A stretch of 64,000 nt of DNA from Mya arenaria (taxonomy: Eukaryota > Mollusca > Bivalvia > Myida > Myidae). The stretch spans positions 88,365,733-88,429,732 of the forward strand of contig NC_069124.1 in NCBI RefSeq assembly GCF_026914265.1, given 5' to 3'. Shown piece by piece: positions 34,953-46,900 of the stretch (its first letter is position 1; each line of letters begins with the position of its first letter). The notes beneath the pieces are model-generated. The model saw nothing but the letters and a program-made list of their open reading frames with translations, had not been told where the DNA came from and did no database searches. The translations under genes were made by a program, and so were the position numbers.

Positions 34953-35228
34953 TCATAACCATTTAGAACCTTTGAGCTTAAGACCATGAGAGGAGAGACG
35001 TTGGAATACGTTCTCCAACCGGACAAAATGCTCATCAAAAAACTGAAAAATGATAATGTCGTCGATAAAGACAAGGCATTCGCGAAGGAAAAGACCGTAT
35101 ATGGCCTTTTCCATTGTTCTTTGGAAAGAGGCACCACTTTTGACCATCCTAAAAGCCATACGTTCACAATGATAAAATCCAAGATAGCCAACAGAAACGG
35201 CAGTGTATTGTTTGGAGTCTGGATTCAT
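34953..35228 (-). pseudogene. Gypsy reverse-transcriptase core fragment
   Basis: The frame contains YLGFYHCERMAFRMVKSGAS and ASFQRTMEKAIYGLF, the counterpart of the 'MPFGL.nAp.tFqr.M' block. It then has CLVFIDDIIIF, the [YF]xDD catalytic box with both aspartates kept, and ends in LKGSKW. The neighbouring fingers and thumb lie in other frames, so the domain is incomplete. Confidence 0.85.
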
Positions 35229-35860
35229 CTCAATGTTCCAATATCCTGAACGAAGGTCTAGATTCTCATGTTCAAGAATAGATTCTAACCTACAACCAAA
35301 TGCTGTGACAGATTCGTCAAAACGCTGGCCTGTATAATAAAATTCTGCATTGTAATGCCTTTCCGGGAAGGTTCTCCATAATTAACCACAAGCTTATGTA
35401 GAATGGGGTCTAAGGAAACTGTATTTTCAAGGTAAGGCATAGGTATACGGGCAGTGCTGCGAAGGGACGACCGAATAGCTTGAAGTAGCTGGCTTGGCTG
35501 AATGTTTGGGTAATGTCGCACGCAGCGTACTTCACGTCACCATTCAGAGTATCCAATTTCAGACCTTGGATAAGGGTCATTCCTAGAAATGGGAGGTATT
35601 TCAGATATTTTGTAACTTGATGCCACACCAGAACAGCAGAAGGGGTTGTTAGTGAAGGCCCTGGAATAAATTGAAATGCACCTGGTTAAGGTATGAGTGA
35701 TGCTAAAGGTTGGGGCTTGGTTCTTTCAGAGAAAATGATTTTTTTTCTTTGAAAACACTGCTAGCATCTGCCCCTCCGTTAATGTTTGATTAACAGTAGG
35801 AGGTGCTTCATCCCAACCTCCAACTGCTCCCAAAACGTCCTCTTTAGGATCCATAATAAG

Positions 35861-36805
35861 AAAAAACTACACTCCAATGAGTAAAAATAATGTCAATGGA
35901 TATTTACCTACACTGGGATTTATGACATTTTAAAGTGAAAACAACAGGAGTGTTATATAACTACAGAATAAGAAAAGTTAAGAATATTTTAAAGGCGCTA
36001 ATTAATACTTTATCAATGACAAATTTAGCCTAAATGACTTATTACATAAATGAAATATTATGGATTACTAAATTATGAATTGTATTTGTAAATAAGACCT
36101 ATGCGTTATGTTTACCATATCAATTTCATTGAAATTATGAAATAAGAGAATAATTAGTTAAACACCAATTAAATTTTAAACAGCGGAATCTGTAATGTAA
36201 ACAATGCTAAAAGTACATCACTGATAGCGTGGGAAAATAGTTTAGCTTGATGAGTCACTGACAAGCTGTTAAGATGTGTATACAAGGTATTGTCATTGAT
36301 TTAAACCTGGTACCAATAATAATGTTACAACCAGCTGATACACACAAATTTACTGAGAGGTGTGAAAGATTAAAACAGAAACCATATATATCCTGTGATA
36401 GGACGCTTTTCTGGTGACCTGTATCACGTCGAGTTCGGTGTGTAAACACGTATCCGTCGAGACCGCAGGTCGAGAATAAACGTGTATTTATTTATTATAT
36501 ATGCCTATCAAAAACACATATGGAAAGTTATTGAAATGTTGTAGTAAAAAATATATATTAAGTCAAACAAATATGAAAGAGAGTGAATATGATTTAAGAC
36601 AAATAATACTTAAAAAAATGTAAATAATGTAACGTGCGACGTCAAAATTTATGCGAAAAGCTACAGAAACAAGCTCAGTAGCAAAACGTTTAAACATAAA
36701 CCCGGTTTAATGGCACAGGGTAAATGCCAAAGACATGTATAACATAAAATCACAAACAAGAAACATGGAAGAACAGCACAAAACTCCACAAGCCGCAACA
36801 GATCC
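35861..36805. other. AT-rich; possible LTR-like scrap at 36370-36490
   Basis: No gene. At 36370-36490 'atatatcctgtgatagg' is followed by 'gagaataaacgtgtattta', a TATA-like box and poly(A)-signal-like pair reminiscent of an LTR. No matching partner or TSD was found. Confidence 0.3.
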
Positions 36806-37280
36806 CTTCAGAGATAAGCATGTCCAAAAATGAAGGGATCTGCTGGCCTTGTTGGCGGTGGACGTTACAAATGTTGGCAACGGTGGGATGAAGACAACTG
36901 CCGAATGGGAGTTGTCTTACCCACGAGTTTCCAGGCCAAGACTTGGGACAATTAAGTGTTCTCGGTGGGGAAGGTTATGTAACTCCGCTGTAGGCGGAAG
37001 GAATTATGGTCATTTCGTAACCTTTCCATTTCGTAACCGCTCAATGTTGGTTATTTCGTAACCATTCTGTTAGTGGTAAGGTAACGACATGGCCAGATCC
37101 CGGCGGCTGAAGTGCGTTCATAGTACGTTGATGTACTCGGTTGGTAATATGCCAATTAGCAAAGCCCGGGCTCCGTGTGCATTGAGAATTTACTGTATAC
37201 AAAGACCAGTGGACTTCTTCAGGGTCGAACATGCTTTTTTCTGAAGGGATCTGTTGGCCTTGTTAGGATCGCACTTTACA
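36806..37280 (+). mobile_element. Partial LTR miniature element, older copy
   Basis: A truncated left LTR ends 'gacgttaca' at 36869. Next come a primer-site-like 'tgttggcaacggtggga' and a short spacer ending in the purine-rich 'ctcggtggggaagg'. A second LTR (36978-37280) starts TGTAACTCCGCTGTAGG and ends 'cactttaca'. The same architecture occurs intact at 38364-39005. The right LTR has an extra stretch around 37005-37080. No coding region. Confidence 0.75.
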
Positions 37281-37926
37281 ATAACTTGAAATAAAACATT
37301 TAGAAATGGGACGCTGAACAGGAATTGAAAAGATTTCACCTCAATGAAAAATATAAATATATCAAAAGGCGCAAAATGTTATTAAGAAACGTACAAGTAT
37401 GCAAAATTGTAATGAATGTACGTAACACTAAACAAAAATAACATTTAAACAATGGCAATTTCTGCACTTACTCACCAATTAGGAATTATAATCAGAAAGA
37501 ATGTTTCAAGGTGTAGGAAAGAGATTTAAAAAAAGTCGAAGAAATTGGAAAAGTAAAAACATTCTTTTTACAAACAATGTAAACGATACAGTATGGTCAG
37601 GGTATCGGAAATGACTAGTTCCCCTGATAGGAGAACATGTCTAAACTGAGGAAACACGACATCCCGGGCTTACAATTATGAACTTCGTTTCATCTAATCA
37701 GTCAACATTTTTCAGCATAAAAATAGCCCAGAAATAACTTCTATATCTTTTTCTGACTTTTCCATTGTTGAAGACGGACACGATGAAGTTGGTGATTTCA
37801 AATAAAGTGTGAGCTGCTCCATAAATTTTGTGATCTGTGGTCTGCTACATTTTGCGTGTGGAGGGGAAATAGAAACTCAATATTGGAAAATCAGTTTAAA
37901 AATTTGAAAATAAACACAGCATCAAC
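37281..37926 (+). promoter_or_regulatory. Upstream region of NUP54
   Basis: No gene of its own is seen. The last 150 bases before the ATG at 37927 are likely 5' UTR; no clear TATA box or CpG block is present, so the transcription start cannot be placed. Confidence 0.35.
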
Positions 37927-40900
37927 ATGTCTGGATTTAGCTTTGGAGGGGGAACGACGGGAGGATTTAGCTCAACACCTGCTGGTATGTTTTAATCATT
38001 GATGAAACTTCGTTTCCTCTTTCGAATGATGTTCGGATTATCCAATTTTCGGATACACATATACGAACCAGGGCTTCCCACTAGTCATTCTAAAATGCCG
38101 TCCAGGCTTTTTTAATGATGGTAAGCCTAGTCCAGGCTTCCCACTAAAGCAGTCCAAGCAATGCCAGCAGTTATCAATACAATTAGCTCAGATCAAGGTA
38201 TGGATATAAAACACACAAATAATGGGCCTTTATTATTTGACTTAGAAATTCTGGTTAAGGTTTCATGTGTAGCGTTCCACTGTAGGCAGAAGTCCGTTCG
38301 TAGTATTTGATTATATGCAAATTGGCATAACCAGGTCTCAAATGTGGATGGAGAATATACTATTGTAACGGTCCGCTGTAGGAGGAGGAGGTGCGTTCAT
38401 AATAATAATCCGTATAAAACGGAAGTACGTTCATACCGGATGTGAACTTGGTTGGTAATATGCAAATTAGCAAAGCCCGGGATCTGTGAGAATAGAGAAG
38501 TTAGTGTATATAAAGACCAGTGGACCCTTTCAGGGTCGAGCATGCTTTTCCCTGAAGGGATCTGTTGGTGTTTGTTTCATTACGCCAGAAAGCTCGGCTA
38601 TCTGGTGATTGTTTGTTTGGCTCTCACGTTACAAATGGTGGCAGCTGTGGGATAATGACAACTGCTGGAATGGAGTTGCCTTACCCATAAGATTCCCAGT
38701 CTAAGACTCGGGACGAGTCTTCTCGGAGGGGAAAGTAATGTAACGGTCCGCTGTAGGCGGCGGAGGTGCGTTCATAATATTAATCAGTATAAAACGGAAG
38801 TACGTTCATACCGGATGTGAACTTGGTTGGTAATATGCAAATTAGCAAAGCCCGGGATCGAGAATAGAGAAGTTAGTGTATATAAAGACCAGTGGACCCC
38901 TTCAGGGTCGAGCATGCTTTTCCCTGAAGGGATCTGTTGGTGTTTGTTTCATTACGCCAGAAAGCTCGGCTATCTGGTGATTGTTTGTTTGGCTCGCACG
39001 TTACACTATACTGGGCAGTTGCCTAATTCCGGATCAATTTTGAAGTTTTCTTAAAATATTGTCATAATTACTGAACATTAGTGCATGAAATTTTAATAGA
39101 AAAATGTTGGGTACTATATCAACCAAAATGGAAAAAGAACAAAAGAAAAAACAATTAATTATAATATGATATTCAGTACGAAATAAGGGCATAAACGACG
39201 TCCAAAAACCTGCATTCAGTGCCTAAATAATTATTATCAAGTCAATACAAATATTTAAATGCTACTTAAATGAACATCATGTATTAAATGTTTAACCTGT
39301 ATATAAATTTTATACTTCTCAGAAGTATTTGTACGTGTATTTTCGGCGTATCCGAACTACTAATTTGTCCGAATTTGCATAATTTTGAAAGTAGGAATCT
39401 GCTTCATTTTTGCTTCATTTTCATATCAAATGCTGCACAACACAAAACAATGACATCGTCAATTTATTTACTTTATATGTAATTGGCATTGTATTTCGTG
39501 ATTTACGATAAGTCATAAACATCGTATAATAGGTCTAGTGTTTAAAGATAACCCTGTCGAACCTCAATATAAAAGCTCGCACTGTGTGACGTCATCCCCC
39601 ACGTGACTAATATTGACATTTAGGAAAGCGAAAGTTTAGAGGTATTTATTTTGGGGTTATACTCAAATAGCTGCACTTTTGTGTTGTTTCTGTTGCTATG
39701 GAGGTCAGTTGCGTAGACTGTGATCATTCTATATTGATCACGGTCGCCGAAACGCTTTTTAAACGATTTCCGAATATTTAGGCAAATCCTGAATTAGGCA
39801 ACTGCCCAGTATATAAGACCAGTCGAACACTTTAGGCTTTTATTTGAAGGTATTGAAGGGGTCGAGCATGCTTTTCTCTGAAGGGATCTGTTGCGTCTTT
39901 GGTCTTTCACGTTACTCATGTAAGCACACATAGAAAAATATCTCAGCAACTTCTTCATGAATTGTATTGATACTTTATACAACATACTCAACCATCCAAC
40001 CCTCTTGAATAACCAAGTCAGATAACTCTTATTTTGCAAATAATGACCCTTTACCATAAAACTTATAAATTCTGATTTTAAAAGGTTTGGCCTGTAACCA
40101 CATTTAAATGTCAGCAAGTACATCATATATTGCCTTGAAACATCCAACATTCTAACTTAATCAAGAAAGATAACTCCATCATGCACATAATGCAAATAAC
40201 TGCCTTAAATTATTCAACATATTAATTCTGATTAAGGTTTTGTGTAAATGTATAATATAAATGTTGCTCCTTTCTTTTAACATAGAAAATCTGGTTAAGG
40301 TTTTTGCACGTAAAGATATATTGGTAATTTACTCAGCATATATTATACTGGATGCATTGCATTGAAACTTTTATTAGCAATCAAGTATGATAACTCTATG
40401 TTGCATATAATACAAATTTTGTCAACTTATCACTTGACTTAGAAGTTCTGGTTAAGGTTTTGCATTTCATCTTATTTTTTATTGTTCCATTCATGTTTCA
40501 CTAAAACTTTCCAATCCTTTAACTCTATAGCAGGTGACTAGTTGAACATGCTGTCTCCATAACAGCTCTAGTTCGTTGATGTTTAACCAATTTTGCTCTA
40601 GGACTGTTTAATTGCTTTTCATACATGAAGTTCACATTCTATTTTGAATTCTAGTGTTAAATGTTAAAAACTGTAAAACGTAGAAGTAGTATCGTGGCTT
40701 AAATGTTAAGAGTGACTTTTTCTTAAACTCACAAAATTCCATGAAAGAATATTTATCTTCGGATCCAAAGTCAAGCAAAACTAGGCTATAAGATTACCAG
40801 ATACCTTGTATTTGTTGTGGGTGCATTGGTAATGGACATGACATTGTGATTTTGCTTTGTCATTGACTTATTGGATCTCTTCAGTCTCTAGATCATGTGT

Positions 40901-43900
40901 GTTAAGTGTTTTCCCACAAATATCAAAATGGCTTCATTGCTATGAAAATTAGAACAAAACCTGTAGCTCAATTTCTCTATCCTTAAAGTTATTTGCCTTT
41001 CCTATCAAAATGCTCTTGATAATAACCATTGCTTAAGTTATTTATTTTGTACCAAACCCTCATTACGGGAAATATACTGATCAATGATGTATACATGTAT
41101 AAATTATGTCTTTTTGGACATTAAAGGATTTGGTGGATTTGGATTTGGAAACCAAGCAAAAACAACTGCCTCCACTGGATTTGGTTTTGGATCAACAACA
41201 TCTACAGCTGCACCTTCATTTGGGTTTGGTAACTCCACAGCCACTAGTGCTCCAGCCTTTGGGTTCGGTGCAAACACCACATCTAGTGCACCATCATTTG
41301 GATTTGGAACTTCTACTGCTACAAGCACTCCAGCCTTTGGGTTTGGTACAACCACCACAACTAGTGCACCATCATTTGGATTTGGTTCAACAGCATCAAG
41401 TGCCCCAGCATTCGGCTTTGGATCAACAACAAGTGCTCCTTCTTTTGGTTTTGGATCTACTGGGACTAGTGCACCGTCTTTTGGATTTGGTGGGACGGCC
41501 ACAACGAGTGCTGCAACAGGATTTGGTGGTTTTGGTTTTGGAGGAACAACATCTACCGCCACTGGCAGTTTGTTTGGAGGTTTGTTTAGACTTAACTTCT
41601 TCATGATCATCAATAAAAGACATCTCACCTGGACACATTTTTTTCATAGATGTAAAATTCAGCTTGTACGTATTCATTTATTTTACCTGCAACAGGAAGT
41701 CAACAGGTACAAGCCCCAGGCGTGGATGCAGAGGCCCAGGAGCTAGCCCAGATCGCCCAGGCTGTCTCCATGCCCCAGATATTCGGGGATGAGAGGGACG
41801 CTGTCATTGCCAAATGGAACCAGCTACAGGCACTCTGGGGAAAGGGCAAAGGCTACTTCAACAGAACACAGTGTGTTCAATTTAAACCTGACAACCCCTT
41901 TTGTAAATTTAAGGTATGGTTATTTGTTGTTTTTCTTAGCTTTTTGCTAATGAGGCAAGAACCTTTTAATTGAAAAATAACAGCACAATAAAGAAAATTC
42001 AATGTGAAAAAGCCAGAACTTCAAAAACATCAAAGGTTAAAATTCACCATTTGTTCATTGTTTTGCAACCATTTCCTCCATTGTTTTGCCATATTCAGCA
42101 AGTCAATGTAAAAGTCTTAAAAGCCCCTTTTCTAATGTTTATTATTGTCAGTATTAATGCTAAATATGGCAAAACAATGGAGGAAATTAAACAATTAAAA
42201 AATGGAATCTTTCAAATTATGAATATGGTCAAATATCTTTACTCTAAGAAATCAGTATTAATATAGCTGGTACATGTGTCGTTCTGACCTACATGCCTTT
42301 CACATACTCCTACTGTCAGATATAAATGGTTTTGTTATAAGACAAGTGGCAATATTCATTTTTTAATTGTTAAAAATGGCAGATTAATATTAAAATTTAT
42401 ATACAATGAGTATTACACCACTGTATTGTAATTAATGATGTATATATTATAATACTGGTAGTATGTATTTTGGGCCGGAGGCCTTTATGTACTGAATAAA
42501 GTTGAGTTGAGTATTGGCTTCTTTTTCAATATAGAAAAAAAACAGTATTAGTTTTCTTAATATATTATTGTTTTAAAATATTTAATGTATTTCTTTTATT
42601 GGAATGAAACATATTAGATATCACTACGCATAATAATAATTAATAAATCAAAGCTATTTTTTATGCACATAGATAAAAAATTAATATCATTTTAAACAAT
42701 TGTGTTTACCCTGTACATTTTTTTGTCAAGTCTTCATATTCATTTTGTTTCTGTTAACATATTAAATCCCATGTTTTACTTCTATCCCCTCCAGGCTGTG
42801 GGTTACAACTGTATGCCTTCAGGGAAGAATGAAGACGGCCTGGTGTCGCTGATCATCGGTAAGCCCCTTGCTGAGGTTAAACAACACCAGCAGCAGGCCC
42901 TCGACACACTGCACATCATCCTTGGCAGCAAGACACAACACACAGTCTGTGCAGAGGCTCTCAATCCCCTCCCAGACAACAAGTGAGCTTGTCTAAAATA
43001 CTGACGAGAAGAAATTGTCAGAATGATAACAAGATGTACCGTTAGAAATTTTGATGACCTAAGTGAAGCACAAATTGTTTTAGACTGAACTATAGAAAAG
43101 ATAGAAAATGAAAAGATAGAAAATATTAATTTCTTTATTCTTTAACTTGTCTTTTGATTTTTTGAGAAAAGAGTTGAGTTATTGTAGGTGGGTCCCTAAC
43201 TCTGAAATTTGAATAATTGTTTAGTAATCCTCCTTTTTAGCACACCTGAATACAAAGTGCTCAGCATGACCTATTGTGTTAGGGTGTTTGTCCGTCATTG
43301 TCTGTCCATCGTCAATATTTTCCTTTAAACAACTTCTCCTCCTAAATTACTGGAACAATTATAACCAAACTTAAAGGAATGTTATTTGGAAGGTCCTCTT
43401 CCAGATTCCTTCAGTAAAAGTGGTTCCATGCAGAACTCTGGTTGCCATGGCAACAGAAAGGAAACACTTTGAAAACTTCTTCTCTTGGCCTGATTTCAAC
43501 ATACTTTCGCAGAAATTCTCCTTAGGTGTATTAAATTCCAACACCCCTTGTGATTCATAAAAATACATCACTTCTACTTTCCACAATACTGGATATGTCA
43601 ACTGATATATTGAAAACTTTTCTTCTCAGAATCTCTGGACCAATCCAAAAATAATTAAAAAATAATTCTTTGGTGACCCTCTATTGAATTCCTTCACCCA
43701 ATGTTGATTCTTAAACAACATGGCAGCCAATGGGCAGGGCTATATTTTACTATATGTCTGTATGAAAAACTGAAAATATCCTCCTCAGAATCCATTGGCC
43801 CGATTTTTAAATAATTTCACGGAAATATTCTTTTGGTGCAGTCTTCCCGGATAGGCACATTGGAAGTTTTTGCCTGTCCAGAAAATATTTTCCTATCCGA

Positions 43901-46900
43901 ACAAATATGTCATAACATAGTATACGAAAGAGTAAAAATATGAATGACAACTTGTTTCAATGCTTTTCTGATTTAATTCACAAAAACAACTACATAAACA
44001 CTACATGGACATGTCATTTAGTAAAAAATAAACACGATTAGTCTCGTAAAAAATATTTAAACACTGCTGCCATTTAGGTCTTACGGTTTTCCAACAATTC
44101 CACCAACCGCCGCTATTTTAACTGTTAATGTAGACGAAGAATATTGAGTAATGACAATTTTGATTGTACCTTGTTGCAAACCAAGAACCGATCAAAACAG
44201 TTGTAATAAAATGCCGTTACGGGCGTATCATAATTATTTGTTTATCCACGGCAATCAACATCATGATTGCATATCAGAAAATGGCCGACTTTTGGTAATG
44301 TTATGTGACATAAATATCAGTATGGGATTTGCCAACTACCGCTGAGGCAGTGACAGTTATTACCGACATTTTGCTTTCATGAACCTTTTCACTATATAGT
44401 CGTCTCATTTTTTTACATTTTACTCGTTAATTCCAAAACTGGAGTTATAACCATTTCTTTGTTTAGAGGTAATAATTGTTAGTTTGTCTGTTTTTTGAAG
44501 AAAAAGTGGAGGCAGCCCTGGTCATGAAAAAGCTTAAATAAGGGCCTTATTAAAAAAACATTCAGGATATTTAATTGAAAATTGGTGTTTACAGTAAAAC
44601 TGCGGTCGTTCAAACAGGTGGTTGTTCAAGGTTGCGGTTGGTAGAGGTCGAAGCTTTGTCCTGAACATTATTCCTTCTATTTTCATGTAAAATATACTGA
44701 CGCTGCATCGAAGTCAAGGAGTAAAGCTCCATTGCCGGTCCCAAATACACAAATCATGCACAAAACCTTATGTCTCCCTTGAGGTCTTCATTTTCACATA
44801 ATTTCCCGAAAGTGTGATCCAAAATAAACAAATGATTGCTAGGTGTTAAAATTTTTCATTAAAAAGTTATAAAAATTGCAATGACAGATGAAAGAAAATT
44901 TAATGAGGTGTGAAAAAATGATTATCACTGTTTACAAATGACCATTAAGTCGACATTATATGCAAAAAAAATAAGTTACAAAAGTCCATACAAGTGAGTT
45001 CTAGTTAATATTACTGTTTCGTAAGAACACATGACAAAATTATTTTAATCAATAGAACAATACACATTTTTTCAATTCGAATTATTTAATTAGTCTGAAT
45101 AAAACTTCTGTGTAACAATGTCAGTGTAACATTCAGGAAAAAAAAACAAATGGTATCGAATGGCACACACAAACAGACATGTCAGTGGTTTCTTCCCCTT
45201 GCTGTTCTTCTCTGCTTTGTTAAGGGAGATCACGGTGTTGGAATTTGTGTATTACGTCATCAGATCAGCACAAGCAATCAGTGTCACAAAAGCGTTTAAT
45301 GCTTACCTATTATGCGTTGTAAAGTGTCTTAGCGACATATTGTTCGTTGCTAAATTATTACCATTCGTCCTTGAGTATTTTGTTTTGAAATATGGGACTC
45401 GTGAATTTTAGCGAGTAGATTTTTTATGAGGTCGCTATCAGCAAAACTGACTTGAATTTAGCAAGTATGCAAGCTTAAATTCGAGCCCTGTTGCTTGTTT
45501 AGAAAATGTGGTTTTGTAAAAATAAACTTTACTATTTATTCATTTATTGGTTTTCTTTTACACATTTAGTATACGACAGCCTTTGAACAAATATGATTTC
45601 CACAAAGCAATACATAATCGCTGGAAGTAAAAAAATCGGTTCGATGACTTCAAACTTAAAATACACTTTTCATAACAGACTGCAAAATGGAAAATTTGGT
45701 CATTTGAAATGTCAGATCCCTCGAGGTTTTAGCTTCAGACCCCCGGCATCCTCTGGCATCCTCGAGTGATCACAGTTTTACTGTATGTTGCTAGATACAT
45801 ACAATTATATATATATAGCAAGACCCATAACTCTATTTTTTATAATTGTTGAGTTATTCTTTTAGTTTTACTGAAGAAAACAGAGTGTTGGCGTTTGCTC
45901 ACGGCCCTCTGGTTAATTTCAACAATTACCATATTTTAGTACAGAAGAAAGTTTAAAGCAAATTATATACCTTGACTTTTTGTTTTTCTTTGCTTTGCAG
46001 ATGCAGTTCAGACATAATTTAATATTTCCACAATGCATACTCAATATATTTATTTTGGTATAATTGAGTTCACTTGTCTGCCAAGTATAGAGTATTATTA
46101 CACATGATGCTGAAACCTCTGCTCTAAACAGCATGGGAATAGATTATGACTTGTCTGAAAGTTATGAAGAGCTGAATAATATAAGCAGGTTATAAACATT
46201 AACATGTTGAGACTCTCACTCAGATTCAAATATATTATTTTATTGTATTAAAAACAATAATTTTTATTACTCCTTCGAGAAAAGACAAATACATAATTGT
46301 ACATCCTGCTGTTAGTAACTTAATAAATATATAGAAACGTTCATAATGAATGTTGTAATAAGTAGCAATATAATTGGATTAAGATTTGTTATTTCAAGCA
46401 TTGAGTCTAAAAGTCAGACTGATGTTAGTGACTTTGTTAGTGACTATAGGGCTTGAGCTACACATTGTAATTACAGGACTGAGTTGGTGGTGTATGTGAT
46501 GGAACGTCCCCAGATGGGCCCGGCAAAGCGTGTGCTGGCCAGTGACCTGTACACTGCCCTGTCTTCCTCCACACTCAAGCAGCAGGTGACAACAAAGCTA
46601 AGCGTCGAGACCATCACAGCCAAGGTGCTAACTCAGGAACAGCTTAAACAGTACCTTGACAACCCACCTGCAGGTAACCTACAGCATCAGTACAAGATTT
46701 GCTGTTATAGAATTTTAGACTGTTGCTCTGTCTTTATAATGATTTGAATTCTGCCATTATATTGTTTGTCATTCATAATACAATAGAGTTATTGTTATGT
46801 TTTGAAGAATACAAATACAAATACATTTGTATAGCGCAAAAAGTATTGTTCAATATTCGATTGCGCTTCACACAGTTCAGGGTATAACCCTAAGGTAGGT

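Larger units (their letters stand above)
32747..35860 (-). mobile_element. Decayed Ty3/gypsy retrotransposon pol, minus strand
   Basis: Minus-strand fragments occur in the order expected for Ty3/gypsy pol: a start-like MDPKEDVLGAVGG (about 35854), a protease/RT linker (35285-35628), RT (34953-35228), an RNase H end (34249-34482), an integrase core (33360-33880) and the integrase C-terminus (32747-33325). Stops and frameshifts break it between and within domains, so no polyprotein can be made. No gag and no flanking LTR were found, so it is also truncated. A LINE 3' end interrupts its last segment. It is a relic. Confidence 0.85.
38278..39916 (+). mobile_element. Old solo LTR, split by a MITE and an LTR miniature element
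   Basis: The LTR starts TGTAGCGTTCCACTGTAGG at 38278 and is broken at 38363. It resumes at 39810 with 'tataagaccagtcgaacac' and ends 'tttcacgttact' at 39916. Both flanks are the 4-bp duplication CATG (38274-38277 and 39917-39920). Its halves align with the two LTRs of the element inserted within it, so all belong to one family. The interruption lies at its TATA box. Confidence 0.8.
38210..40480. repeat. Dispersed repeat in NUP54 intron 1, interrupted by a solo LTR
   Basis: 'ttctggttaaggttt' after 'gacttagaa' or a similar word recurs at about 38240, 40285 and 40440, showing a degenerate tandem repeat. The solo LTR beginning at 38278 splits it. It is the oldest layer of the nest in this intron. 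The remainder of the intron to 41126 holds nothing recognised. Confidence 0.55.

Noticed and set aside
41104..41628. 174-codon antisense frame opposite the NUP54 FG exon
   Set aside because: The GGATTTGG-type repeat is open in several frames; the sense frame has splice sites and matches Nup54.
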